From NCBI GenBank assembly GCA_910578095.1, contig CAJTOZ010000020.1:1-53624 (forward strand): a DNA stretch of 53,624 nt, given 5' to 3'. Position numbers and translations under genes: made by a program. Source of the stretch: an uncultured Muribaculaceae bacterium (GTDB lineage Bacteria > Bacteroidota > Bacteroidia > Bacteroidales > Muribaculaceae). The notes under the pieces were generated by a model. That model was not told the origin of the DNA, did no database searches, and saw only the letters and a program-made list of their open reading frames with translations. Shown here piece by piece: positions 43,745-52,238 of this stretch (the first letter of the stretch is position 1; every line of letters begins with the position of its first letter).

Positions 43745-44719
43745 TCAGTTTTTCACTTTCACAGCCACCCGCTTGCGCGAGAGGAGGGAGCATACGCCCC
43801 ACACGGTGAGCATCACCAGCACGGCGCCTATGATGCCGGAAAGGGTGTTGTCGTAGTCGGGCATGGCTGCGGTGGCCTGCTGCACGCGCCCGGCCGCCAC
43901 TGCGGCCGCAGCATCGTTGCCGAGCTCGGATGTGCCGGCCACCCGCTCCACCGACCATTCGAGGCCGTCGGGGTCCTGCGAGGCTGCGAACGACAAGCCG
44001 CCGGCTATGACTGCCGCTGCCACGGCGAAGGCTGCCACGGCTCCCATGGGCGCGCTGCGCCGCACTGTGGCCACGGGAGGCTCCGGCGCGAGCAGAGAGG
44101 GCTTGACGCGACGCACAAATCCGAGCACCGCTCCGGTGGCCAGGCCCTCGCCTATGCCTATGGCAAGGTGTATGGCTGTCATCAACAGCAGAAAACGGCC
44201 TGTAGAGAGGGCTGTGACGCCGGAGAGCTTTGTCTCCACGGCCACGAGGCAGGCGCCCATCTCCAGTGCCACGGTGCAGGCTATGACGGAGGCGCACATG
44301 ATGCGGGCCGTAGATGCACCCCGGGCCACCAGCGGGCGATATATGAGCGGATATGCCACCAGACAGCTCATGGCAGCCATGTTAAGAATGTTGCACCCGA
44401 GGGCCAGCAGCCCTCCGTCGGCAAATATCAGACACTGTATTATCAGCACCGAGCTCAGGGCCAGAAAAGCGGCCCAGGGCCCGAGGAAGGCAGCGAGAAG
44501 CACGCCGCCTATGATATGGCCCGACGAGCCTGTGCCGGGAATGCTGAAATTTATCATCTGGGCGGCGAATACAAATGCGCCCAGCACCCCCGTGAGGGGC
44601 ACCAGGTCGGTGCGTGAGGTTTTTCTCACCTTGCTGCCGGCCACGGCTATCAGCGTGGCGGCGGCCACTGCGGCCACTGCGGCCACGGGGGTGGATATCA
44701 ATCCGTCGGACATGTGCAT
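43745..44719 (-). CDS. cbiM: Nickel/cobalt ECF transporter permease, fused CbiM-PDGLE (NikMN-like)
   Basis: The substrate-binding permease. The start MHMSDGLISTP places His at position 2, where the N-terminal amine and His help bind the metal in the family; I chose this ATG at 44719 over the longer frame for that reason. Six to seven membrane segments follow (ALSSVLIIQCLIFADGGLLA, GCNILNMAAMSCLVAYP, HLAIGIGEGLATGAVLG). A C-terminal section after residue 225 contains SQDPDGLEWS, the PDGLE domain that takes the place of the separate CbiN/NikN subunit. The domain fusion and the divergent urea transporter favour nickel, though cobalt cannot be excluded. It leads the operon with cbiQ and cbiO. Confidence 0.9.
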   Translation of the reverse strand: MHMSDGLISTPVAAVAAVAAATLIAVAGSKVRKTSRTDLVPLTGVLGAFVFAAQMINFSIPGTGSSGHIIGGVLLAAFLGPWAAFLALSSVLIIQCLIFADGGLLALGCNILNMAAMSCLVAYPLIYRPLVARGASTARIMCASVIACTVALEMGACLVAVETKLSGVTALSTGRFLLLMTAIHLAIGIGEGLATGAVLGFVRRVKPSLLAPEPPVATVRRSAPMGAVAAFAVAAAVIAGGLSFAASQDPDGLEWSVERVAGTSELGNDAAAAVAAGRVQQATAAMPDYDNTLSGIIGAVLVMLTVWGVCSLLSRKRVAVKVKN

Positions 44720-44851
44720 AGTGTGATTCCGTTTTAATGGGTTGTTTGAATTACTAACAACGTGCCGACGCTTTTGTTTGCGCAGAAACATTCTGAGGCG
44801 CAGGCGTGTTTTATCTTAAACATCATATATAAATAAATTAAAATCACAACG

Positions 44852-45817
44852 ATGTCTGACGCCACCTTTTCAATCAAGCGTTTAGCGGGCACGGCTCCGT
44901 GGGCGATGTGCCGCGGTGCCGGCCAGGTAATGTTCCAGGACAATGTATGGACCGGTGTTCTCTTTATAATAGGAATTTTCGTGGGCGCCTATATGGAAGG
45001 CATGCCCGTGGTGGTGTGGGGAGCGCTGACAGGTCTCGCCGTGAGCACACTTGCGGGCTATCTCTTCAAGATGCCCGATGCCGACGGCCGTGAGGGGCTA
45101 TGGGGCTTCAACGGCATTCTGGTGGGATGCGCATTGCCCACGTTTTTGGCCAACACCGTGTGGATGTGGATCGCGCTGATAGTGTGCGCGGCCATGACCA
45201 CATGGGTGCGCACGGGCATGAACAATCTGCTCGCGCCCTGGCGTGTGAGCTCGTTCACATTTCCCTTCGTGTTCTGCACGTGGTGCTTCCTGCTGGCCGG
45301 ACGCGAGTTTGCAGGCATGGGACCGGCCCACATGAGCACGCCCGAGCTGGCCTACACCATCTCGCCGCTCGAATGCCACAGCGTTCTGGACTTCGCCGAG
45401 TACTGGCTCAAGGGCATCGCCCAGGTGTTTCTTATAAATTCGTGGGTCACGGGTGCCGTGTTCCTCATAGGCCTCGCCATAGCGTCGTGGCGCGCTGCGC
45501 TCTGGGCCGGCATATCGTCGCTGATAGCGCTTGTGATGGCGCTGCTGTGGCAGGCGCAGGGCAGCTCCATCATCGGTGGCCTCTACGGCTTCAGCGCCGT
45601 GCTTACGGGCATAGCCCTGGGCGCCACCTTCTGGAAGCCCACGCTGCGCAATTCGCTGATGGCGGCGTTCGGCGTGGTGGCCACGGTGTTTATCCAGGCC
45701 GCGATGAACGCTCTGCTCGCCCCCGTTGGACTGGCGTCGCTTACGGCCCCCTTCTGCATCGGCACATGGCTGTTCATGCTGCCGCTGCTCGCCCCGTCGG
45801 CACCGAAACAAAACTGA
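44852..45817 (+). CDS. Urea transporter (UT/Yut family)
   Basis: A channel-like membrane protein that lets urea cross the inner membrane down its gradient. The internal duplication of the family is plain: LWGFNGILVGCALPTFL matches GLYGFSAVLTGIALGATFW, and the LPxxTxPF-type pore signature appears twice as LAPWRVSSFTFPF and LAPVGLASLTAPF. Ten or so membrane helices fit the 321 residues. The gene is divergent from the nickel importer (132-base gap) and is followed by an MFS gene 32 bases later. This pairing strongly suggests that urea is used as a nitrogen source by a nickel-dependent urease, which is not in this window. Confidence 0.9.
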   Translation: MSDATFSIKRLAGTAPWAMCRGAGQVMFQDNVWTGVLFIIGIFVGAYMEGMPVVVWGALTGLAVSTLAGYLFKMPDADGREGLWGFNGILVGCALPTFLANTVWMWIALIVCAAMTTWVRTGMNNLLAPWRVSSFTFPFVFCTWCFLLAGREFAGMGPAHMSTPELAYTISPLECHSVLDFAEYWLKGIAQVFLINSWVTGAVFLIGLAIASWRAALWAGISSLIALVMALLWQAQGSSIIGGLYGFSAVLTGIALGATFWKPTLRNSLMAAFGVVATVFIQAAMNALLAPVGLASLTAPFCIGTWLFMLPLLAPSAPKQN

Positions 45818-45849
45818 TTCCGCACAACAACGCATAATCACATCACATT

Positions 45850-47244
45850 ATGGACAACAACAGCAAGACATACCTGATGTCGGACATGCCGCTGCGCGCC
45901 GGCCATTTCCGCGTGCTTCTCACGGCCTCGCTCGGCCAGCTCATAGGCACGGCCCTGGCCACCACCGTGGGCGTGGTGATACCGCTGATGCAGATAGTGG
46001 CCCACCCCGAGCTGTCGGCGGCCATGCAAGGCATAATCGGCGCGGCCGATCTGGTGGGCATAGCCGTTGGCTCGGCGGTGCTCGGCCCGGTGGCCGACCG
46101 CTACGGCTATCTGGCCGTGTTCCGCGCGTGCCCGGCGGCGATGATAGCCGCAGCCCTCGCCGCCATATTCTTCCCGTCGCTGCCGGTGCTCATCATAAGC
46201 CTGTTCGTGATGGGCTTCGCCATAGGCGGCGAGTACAGCCTCGATTCGGGCTACGTGTCGGAGATAATGCCCGTGCGGTGGCGCTCCACCATGGTGGGCG
46301 TAGCCAAGGCCGGCTCGGCCATAGGCAATATCATAGCTGCGGGGCTCTGCTTCCTGGTGCTGCGCGGCGGGCTGGAGGCAGGGCGCTGGCCCGAGCTGAT
46401 GTGGATAGTGGCCGGCATAGCCGCCGTGATGCTGCTGTCGCGCATAGATTTCGCCCAGAGCCCCTTATGGCTGCTGGAGCGCGGACGCACAGCCATGGCC
46501 GAGAAAGCCGCTGAAAAGCTGCTGGGACCCGACGTGCGCGTGACGGAGGCCGCCGTGCCGGCCGCCGACAGGCAGCAGCAGGCAGCTATGGGCACATGGC
46601 AGTTTGTGCGCTCCTACTTCGGTCGCGTGGTGCTCAGCGGCATTCCGTGGGCCTGCGAGGGGCTGGGAGTGTACGGCATCGGCGTGTTCCTGCCCGTGCT
46701 GGTGGCCGCTCTCGGGCTCGAGCACTTCACGCCGGGGATGGCGCCGCTGCTGCATGTGACCAAATCGGTGGAGATCACCCTGTGGATCAGCTGCATCATT
46801 CTGCCGGGCTTCATCCTGGGGCTCCTGCTGCTGCGCCGCGCCGGCAAGGTGGGGCTGCAGGCGTGGGGTTTCTTCCTCAGCTGCTTGTCGCTGCTGGTGC
46901 TGCTTGTGTCGTTCGAGCTGCGGTGGAGCGCCTGGATCACCATCGGCGCGTTCATGGCCTTCGAGCTGTTTCTGAACATGGGCCCGCACCTGGTCACCTA
47001 CGTGCTCCCTGCGGCCATATATCCGGTGGAGGTGCGCGCCCAGGGTGCCGGCATCGCAGCCTGCATAGGCAAGGTGGGCGCCGTGCTGGGCGTATTTTTC
47101 ATGCCCATGCTGCTGCACGCCGGAGGCATGCGCCTGGTGCTGACAGTGAGCGCCGCCGTCATGCTCGCAGGAGGCCTCGTCACAGCCATCGTGGGCCGCA
47201 GAGTGGAGCGCGCCGGAGGCAACAACACGGCCGTGGAAAAATAA
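45850..47244 (+). CDS. MFS transporter, sugar-porter-like / metabolite:H+ symporter type
   Basis: A 12-segment inner-membrane transporter of 464 residues. The loop 2-3 motif appears as GPVADRYGYLAVF (G-x-x-x-D-R-x-G), loop 4-5 as GFAIGGEYSLDSGYVSEIMP, with VRWRSTMVGVAKAG next, as in the metabolite:H+ symporter and sugar porter groups. The central cytoplasmic loop is long and charged (RTAMAEKAAEKLL). The substrate is unknown; its place 32 bases after the urea transporter suggests joint expression, so a nitrogen compound is possible but unproven. Confidence 0.85.
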   Translation: MDNNSKTYLMSDMPLRAGHFRVLLTASLGQLIGTALATTVGVVIPLMQIVAHPELSAAMQGIIGAADLVGIAVGSAVLGPVADRYGYLAVFRACPAAMIAAALAAIFFPSLPVLIISLFVMGFAIGGEYSLDSGYVSEIMPVRWRSTMVGVAKAGSAIGNIIAAGLCFLVLRGGLEAGRWPELMWIVAGIAAVMLLSRIDFAQSPLWLLERGRTAMAEKAAEKLLGPDVRVTEAAVPAADRQQQAAMGTWQFVRSYFGRVVLSGIPWACEGLGVYGIGVFLPVLVAALGLEHFTPGMAPLLHVTKSVEITLWISCIILPGFILGLLLLRRAGKVGLQAWGFFLSCLSLLVLLVSFELRWSAWITIGAFMAFELFLNMGPHLVTYVLPAAIYPVEVRAQGAGIAACIGKVGAVLGVFFMPMLLHAGGMRLVLTVSAAVMLAGGLVTAIVGRRVERAGGNNTAVEK

Positions 47245-47279
47245 TTACGGAAAAATTTCCATAATCAGTATAATTGTTG

Positions 47280-47287
47280 TACTTTTG
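47280..47287 (+). promoter_or_regulatory. -7 element upstream of the OadA-like gene
   Basis: TACTTTTG fits TAnnTTTG, 38 bases before the ATG at 47326. Upstream at the right distance only TTTC (47256-47259) is found, a partial -33 element. Confidence 0.55.
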
Positions 47288-47325
47288 CATCGTTGAAAGG
47301 AATAATCCATCAAAACAAAATCATA

Positions 47326-49200
47326 ATGGAAATGCGAAAACTCAAAATTCGCGACCTTACGCTTCGCGACGGTCAGCAATCGCTCTTTGCCACGCGCCTG
47401 AGCCAGAAGGAGATAGACAAGCTTCTTCCCCTCTACGAAAATGCCGGATTCTACATCATGGAAGTGTGGGGCGGCGCTGTGCCCGACTCCGTTATGCGCT
47501 ACCTCGACGAATCGCCCTGGGACCGCCTGCGCGCATGCTCCAAGGCCATGAAGGGACGCTCGCTGCTGTCGGCGCTCTCGCGCGGCCGCAACCTCTTCGG
47601 CTACAAGCCCTACCCCGACTACGTGCTTGAGGGATTCTACAAAGAGGCCATAGCCAACGGTCTGAACGTGATGCGTATCTTCGACGCCCTCAACGACATC
47701 GACAACGTAAAGGAAAGCATTCGCCTCATCAACGAGCTCGGCGGCATTGCCGACGGTGCCGTGTGCTATACCGTCGACCCCAAAGTCGACCCCGCATCGC
47801 TCCCCAAGGTGGGATTCTTCGCACGCCTCATGGGCAAGAAGCCCCAGGAGCCCGAAAAGATATTCACCGACGAATACTTCGTGGAGAAAGCCAAGGAGAT
47901 GGAAGCTCTCGGAGCTAAGATCATCACCCTCAAGGATATGGCCGGACTGGTGAACCCGCTGCGCGCCGCATCCATCATCTCCAAGCTCAAAGCCGCCCTG
48001 AAGGTGGATGTGGATTTCCACACACACTGCACCCCGGGCTACGGCCTCGCTGCAAGCATCATGGCCATAATCAACGGCGTCGACATCCTCGACACCAACA
48101 TCTGGTGGTTCGGCGGTGGCTCCGCTGCTCCGGCCATCGAGCTCGTCTACCTCTTCGCCAAGAAACTGGGCGTAGAGATAGATGTGAACATGGAAGCCGT
48201 AGGCGCCATACGCAGGCAGCTCCTCGAGGCACGCCACTCGCTGGCCGCATTCGACCTCAACAAGGACAAGATGCCGCGCCCCTTCGACCCCCTCACCGAC
48301 CAGCTCCCCGCCGAGGTGGAATCGCAGATCGACCGCGCCGTGGCCGCTGCCAAGGCCGGCGACGAAGCCACGCTGCTCGACGCTTGCCATGCCGTGGAGC
48401 AATACTTCGGATTCCCCAAGCCCAACGAGCTCGTCAAGGAAGCCGAGGTGCCCGGTGGCATGTACTCCAACATGGTGGCACAGCTCAAAGCCCTCAAGGC
48501 CGACGACCTCCTCGACGACGCCATGCGCCTCATCCCCATGGTGCGCCGCGATGCCGGACTGGTGCCCCTCGTCACCCCCACAAGCCAGATCGTGGGCTCG
48601 CAGGCCGTGATGGTGGCCATCGACCGCCGCAGCGGCAAGCCCGACTACACCACCAAGAGCAATGAGTTCATCTCGCTCGTGAAAGGCGAATACGGCCACA
48701 CCCCCGTGCCCGTCGACCCCGCTTTCCGCGAGAAAATCACCGGCTCGCCCGTAGAGAAGCCCTACGACGTGGATTCCTACAAGCGCCCCGAAAATCCCGC
48801 ACTGCCCGAACTCGGCGGCACCAAACTGGCCCAGAACCGCGAGGAAGAGCTCCTGCTCGAACTTCTCCCCAACGTGGCGAAGCCCTACCTCACCAAGCGC
48901 CGCGCCGAAGCCTTCGAGGCCGAAGCCGCTGCTGCCAAGGCTGCCGAGCCCGTGGTGGAGGAAGCTCCCCAGGAACCCGTCACCGGCCCCACCCTCACAG
49001 CTCCCATGGGCGGACGCGTGATCGAGGTCAACGTGAAGCCCGGCGACAAAGTAGGCCCCAAGACCGTGCTGCTCGTCTACGAAGCCATGAAGATGGAAAA
49101 CGACGTCACCGCCGAACGCGACGCCGTGGTGAAACGCATCTTCGTGAAGCCCGGCGACGTGGTGGGCACCGACGCCCTCCTCGTGGAATTCGAGGGCTGA
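47326..49200 (+). CDS. oadA: Oxaloacetate decarboxylase alpha / pyruvate carboxylase subunit B-like, biotin protein
   Basis: The carboxyltransferase subunit of a biotin-dependent sodium-pump decarboxylase or of a two-part pyruvate carboxylase. The TIM-barrel domain begins IRDLTLRDGQQSLFATR, with metal ligands in LKDMAG and DFHTHCTPGYG. The conserved PYC_OADA domain covers about 300-500 (VPGGMYSNMVAQLKAL). After an Ala/Glu/Pro-rich linker (about 520-550) comes the biotinyl domain with the acceptor K589 in EAMKMEN. I start at ATG 47326 (MEMRKLKIRD); the in-frame ATG at 47293 adds residues foreign to the family. The membrane beta and small gamma subunits are not adjacent, so they must be encoded elsewhere if this is Oad. 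In Bacteroidales such proteins serve the succinate/propionate route. Confidence 0.9.
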   Translation: MEMRKLKIRDLTLRDGQQSLFATRLSQKEIDKLLPLYENAGFYIMEVWGGAVPDSVMRYLDESPWDRLRACSKAMKGRSLLSALSRGRNLFGYKPYPDYVLEGFYKEAIANGLNVMRIFDALNDIDNVKESIRLINELGGIADGAVCYTVDPKVDPASLPKVGFFARLMGKKPQEPEKIFTDEYFVEKAKEMEALGAKIITLKDMAGLVNPLRAASIISKLKAALKVDVDFHTHCTPGYGLAASIMAIINGVDILDTNIWWFGGGSAAPAIELVYLFAKKLGVEIDVNMEAVGAIRRQLLEARHSLAAFDLNKDKMPRPFDPLTDQLPAEVESQIDRAVAAAKAGDEATLLDACHAVEQYFGFPKPNELVKEAEVPGGMYSNMVAQLKALKADDLLDDAMRLIPMVRRDAGLVPLVTPTSQIVGSQAVMVAIDRRSGKPDYTTKSNEFISLVKGEYGHTPVPVDPAFREKITGSPVEKPYDVDSYKRPENPALPELGGTKLAQNREEELLLELLPNVAKPYLTKRRAEAFEAEAAAAKAAEPVVEEAPQEPVTGPTLTAPMGGRVIEVNVKPGDKVGPKTVLLVYEAMKMENDVTAERDAVVKRIFVKPGDVVGTDALLVEFEG

Positions 49201-49228
49201 TCCCCCGCCACACTACATAGACATAATA

Positions 49229-49270
49229 AGACATAAGAGACAACCCGTTTGCCTCTTATGTCTTTTTTTT
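49229..49270 (+). terminator. Rho-independent terminator after oadA
   Basis: AGACATAAGAG (49229-49239) pairs perfectly with CTCTTATGTCT (49253-49263) around a 13-nt loop, followed by seven T. Repeat copy 2 starts four bases later. Confidence 0.9.
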
Positions 49271-49273
49271 ATT

Positions 49274-49410
49274 GATTATCCGCAAAATTACCCAAGTTGA
49301 CATCATAAGGTTACCGCCCGCAATGTATAATATGCCTGCATGCCAATTATACGTGCCAAAGGCACATCCCTACATTGAGAATAAAACCTTGGGGACTTTT
49401 GCGGATAAGC
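49274..49410. repeat. Dispersed repeat, copy 2 (lacks one internal hairpin)
   Basis: A 137-bp copy of the element at 24768. The terminal inverted repeats are sharper here (left TTATCCGCAAAA, right TTTTGCGGATAA). It is the same sequence except that about 20 bases holding the ACATCGC/GCGATGT hairpin are cleanly missing (GCAAT joins GTATAATAT), while the second hairpin around ACGTGCC-AAA-GGCAC is kept. The rest of the 379-base gap 49201-49579 holds the oadA terminator and, at about 49415-49439, a stretch also found inverted at 53423. Confidence 0.85.
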
Positions 49411-49579
49411 ATACTTTTTTTGTGCTTCCGCACCCGCCGTAAAACCTGATGCGATTCATGCACTTTAGACTTTTGCAAAAAAACACAGAATATCGGGATG
49501 GCGGTGCAACTTATTTGCCGGCCGGATGTTCTTTACTATAAAGAAACAACCAACACACACTCTCTAACTTACGATTCTT

Positions 49580-51004
49580 ATGATCGACAAGAATTTCCGC
49601 ACAGGCGATGCCAAGACCGATACGTTCGGTTCCGACGCCATGCTGCAACCGTCGCCCGTGGACCGCATCCCCGACGGCCCCACCCTCCCCGAAGTAGCCT
49701 ATCAGATGGTAAAGGACGAAACTTTCGCCCAGACGCAACCGCGCCTCAACCTGGCAACATTCGTCACCACCTATATGGATGACTATGCCACCAAGTTGAT
49801 GAACGAGGCCATCAACATCAACTACATCGACGAGACGGAATACCCCCGCATCGCCGTGATGAACGCCAAGTGCATCAACATCATGGCCAATCTGTGGCAC
49901 ACGCCCGAGACCAACAAATGGAAGACCGGCGCGCTGGCCATAGGCTCGTCCGAGGCATGTATGCTCGGCGGTATCGCCGCCTGGATCCGATGGCGCGAAC
50001 GCCGCCAGAAGGAAGGCAAGCCCTACGACAAGCCCAACTTCGTGATCTCCACCGGCTATCAGATCGTGTGGGAGAAATTCGCCCAGCTCTGGCAGATAGA
50101 GATGCGCACCGTGCCTCTGACGCTTGAGAAAACCACCCTCGACCCCGAAGCCGCGCTCAAGCTTTGCGACGAAAACACTATCTGCATCGTGCCCATACAG
50201 GGTGTCACATGGACCGGCCTTAACGACGATGTCGAGGCCCTCGACAAGGCCCTCGACGAGTACAACGCACGCACGGGCTACGATATTCCTATCCACATCG
50301 ACGCAGCCAGCGGCGGCTTCATCCTGCCGTTCCTCGACCCCGACCGCAAGTGGGACTTCCGCCTCAAATGGGTGCTCTCCATCAGCACATCGGGCCATAA
50401 GTTTGGCCTCGTATATCCCGGTCTGGGATGGGTGGTATGGAAAGACAAGAAGTATCTGCCCGACGTGATGTCGTTCAGCGTCAACTATCTCGGCGCGGAA
50501 ATCAGTCAGGTGGGCCTCAACTTCTCCCGCCCGGCAGCGCAGATCCTCGGACAGTACTACCAGTTCATACGTCTCGGATTCGAAGGCTACAAGAACGTGC
50601 AGTACAACTCTCTCTCCGTGGCCAAATACCTGCACGGGCAGGTGGGCTCGATGCCCGAGTTCCAGCCCTACTCCAACGAGGTGCCCAACCCCATCTTCGT
50701 ATGGCTCATGAAGCCCGAATACCAGGCCACCGCCAAGTGGACCCTCTTCGACCTCCAGGACAAGCTCGCGCAGAAGGGATGGATGGTGCCTGCCTACACC
50801 ATGCCCGCCAATATCGAGCAGATAGTGGTGATGCGCGTGCTGTGCAAGCAGGGATTCAGCCGCGACATGGCCGACCAGCTGTTGGCCGACATACGCTTCG
50901 CCGTCGACGATCTCAACAAGCTCGAGTATCCGACGCCCACACGTATCGCCATGGAGAAAAACGTGCCGCTGAAGACCACCACCTTCAACCACACCGGCAA
51001 ATAA
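49580..51004 (+). CDS. gadB: Glutamate decarboxylase
   Basis: GadB converts glutamate to GABA with uptake of a proton, part of acid resistance and a source of GABA in the gut. The PLP lysine is K274 in STSGHKFGLVYPG; PIHIDAASGGFILPF holds the Asp that pairs with the pyridine ring, and GSSEACMLGG the phosphate-binding region. The N-terminal arm and the pH-sensing C-terminal end (KTTTFNHTGK, with the His-Thr-Gly pattern that closes the site at neutral pH in the E. coli enzyme) are present. At 474 residues it is full length. No gadC antiporter or glutaminase gene is adjacent. Confidence 0.95.
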   Translation: MIDKNFRTGDAKTDTFGSDAMLQPSPVDRIPDGPTLPEVAYQMVKDETFAQTQPRLNLATFVTTYMDDYATKLMNEAININYIDETEYPRIAVMNAKCINIMANLWHTPETNKWKTGALAIGSSEACMLGGIAAWIRWRERRQKEGKPYDKPNFVISTGYQIVWEKFAQLWQIEMRTVPLTLEKTTLDPEAALKLCDENTICIVPIQGVTWTGLNDDVEALDKALDEYNARTGYDIPIHIDAASGGFILPFLDPDRKWDFRLKWVLSISTSGHKFGLVYPGLGWVVWKDKKYLPDVMSFSVNYLGAEISQVGLNFSRPAAQILGQYYQFIRLGFEGYKNVQYNSLSVAKYLHGQVGSMPEFQPYSNEVPNPIFVWLMKPEYQATAKWTLFDLQDKLAQKGWMVPAYTMPANIEQIVVMRVLCKQGFSRDMADQLLADIRFAVDDLNKLEYPTPTRIAMEKNVPLKTTTFNHTGK

Positions 51005-51031
51005 CCCCCTGAACATATACACATAAGGAAG

Positions 51032-51061
51032 GCCCGGGAGCATCACGCTTCCGGGCTTTTT
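51032..51061 (+). terminator. Rho-independent terminator after gadB
   Basis: GCCCGGGAGC (51032-51041), loop ATCAC, GCTTCCGGGC (51047-51056) with one G-T pair, then five T. It lies 27 bases after the gadB stop. Confidence 0.88.
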
Positions 51062-51064
51062 GCT

Positions 51065-51131
51065 GCAATGCCAATTTTACGTGCCAGAGGCACGTACCTG
51101 CATCGAGAATAAAACTTTGGGTGCTTTTGTG
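51065..51131. repeat. Dispersed repeat, copy 4 (right half only)
   Basis: From GCAATGCCAATTTTACGTGC on, this matches the right half of the element at 24768, including the hairpin ACGTGCC-AGA-GGCACGT and GAGAATAAAACTTTGG. The right inverted repeat is degenerate and the left half is missing. It lies between the gadB terminator and the 3' end of the convergent EamA gene. Confidence 0.7.
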
Positions 51132-51153
51132 CCTATGGCATCCGCGGAGCGTG

Positions 51154-52101
51154 TCACTTCCCGAGAGCCACCTTGCGGCCGAGATAGTCGCTGAGCCACA
51201 GGCCGAGCAGGATGAGGCCGCAGCCCGTATAGCCCACGGCCGACACTCTCTCGCCCAGCCACACGGCCGACACCACGAGCGTCACGATGCTCTGGAAGTA
51301 AAGATAGTTGTTGCTCTTGATGGCGCCGAGGCTCTTGACGCTGCGGGCCCACATGATATAGCCCACCACCGACGCTCCCACGGCGAGAAACAGCAGATTG
51401 CCGAGCACCACGGGGCGCTCCAGCACGCTGTCCAGCGAGGTCATCTCGGGCTCGAAGAGCATGAACGGCAGCGCTGTGAGTATGCCCCAGAAGAAGGTCT
51501 TGCGGGTGACGAACCATGCGTCGTACACCACGTTCAGCTTCTTGAGCACCAGCGAGTAGATGGCCCAGCCGAATGCCGCGCCCAGCGAGAGAAAATCGCC
51601 CAGCGGGCGTATCTCCAGGTTGAAACTGCTGTTGAATATCACGCACGCCACTCCCAGAAAGGCCACGAGCGAGCCCGCCACCACGCCGCGGTTGGGGCGG
51701 TCGTTGCGGTAGAGCACAGCCACCAGCAGCACCACTATCAGCGGCGAGGTGGATGTGAGCAGCGACACGTTGCTCACCAGCGTATATTCCAGCGCCGTGT
51801 TCTCCGCAATAAAATATATGCTGCCCGCGCAAAGGCCGCAGACAGCAAACAGCATCTCGTCGCGCCACGAATGGCTCATCAGGCGCTTGTGGCAGAAGCA
51901 CAGCACCAGCACGTAGGCGATCACAAATCGGTAGACATATACTTCCACAGGGTTCATGCCGTTGTCGAGAAGCACTTTCGTCGACACGAACGACACACCC
52001 CACATCGTCACCGCAAGCAGAGCTCCCAGATGGGCCAGCAGCATCGAGCTGCCGGATTTGAAACGGGAAGAAGAGCGGGGCGTAGGGCTTTCATGTAGCA
52101 T
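51154..52101 (-). CDS. EamA/DMT-family transporter (drug/metabolite exporter)
   Basis: An inner-membrane carrier with ten helices from two EamA repeats: the first begins LGALLAVTMWGVSFVSTKVL, then NPVEVYVYRFVIAYVLVLCF, and the second begins GDFLSLGAAFGWAIYSLVLK and ends SIVTLVVSAVWLGERVSAVG, then YTGCGLILLGLWLSDYLG. Substrates of this family (amino acids, nucleotides, drugs) cannot be told from sequence. The start at 52101 gives a 19-residue polar leader; ATG at 52044 (MLLAHLGALL) is equally likely and would start directly before the first helix. It is convergent with gadB and divergent from the OmpA gene. Confidence 0.88.
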   Translation of the reverse strand: MLHESPTPRSSSRFKSGSSMLLAHLGALLAVTMWGVSFVSTKVLLDNGMNPVEVYVYRFVIAYVLVLCFCHKRLMSHSWRDEMLFAVCGLCAGSIYFIAENTALEYTLVSNVSLLTSTSPLIVVLLVAVLYRNDRPNRGVVAGSLVAFLGVACVIFNSSFNLEIRPLGDFLSLGAAFGWAIYSLVLKKLNVVYDAWFVTRKTFFWGILTALPFMLFEPEMTSLDSVLERPVVLGNLLFLAVGASVVGYIMWARSVKSLGAIKSNNYLYFQSIVTLVVSAVWLGERVSAVGYTGCGLILLGLWLSDYLGRKVALGK

Positions 52102-52182
52102 AAAAACTGGGTTTGCAACTTTCGTGATGCAAATTTACTATAAAAAAACGGCTTCTTCAAAACTATTATGGCAGAATATTTG

Positions 52183-52190
52183 TATTTTTG
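52183..52190 (+). promoter_or_regulatory. -7 element upstream of the OmpA-family gene
   Basis: TATTTTTG matches TAnnTTTG 48 bases before the ATG. No perfect TTTG is found at the -33 distance. Confidence 0.5.
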
Positions 52191-52238
52191 TAAAGACTAT
52201 AGAGCCTATTTCACTCATAACCAAAAAAACTTACCGAC

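Noticed and set aside
42923..44617. Plus-strand open frame of 564 codons opposite the nickel importer genes
   Set aside because: His/Gly/Ala/Arg-rich composition without motifs; it is the antisense of three well-supported genes and long only because the DNA is GC-rich.
44720..44851. Cobalamin or nickel/cobalt riboswitch between cbiM and the urea transporter gene
   Set aside because: The 132-base divergent region is too short for a cobalamin riboswitch and shows none of the conserved boxes I know; only weak inverted pairing (GCGCAG...CGCAGGCG) is visible.
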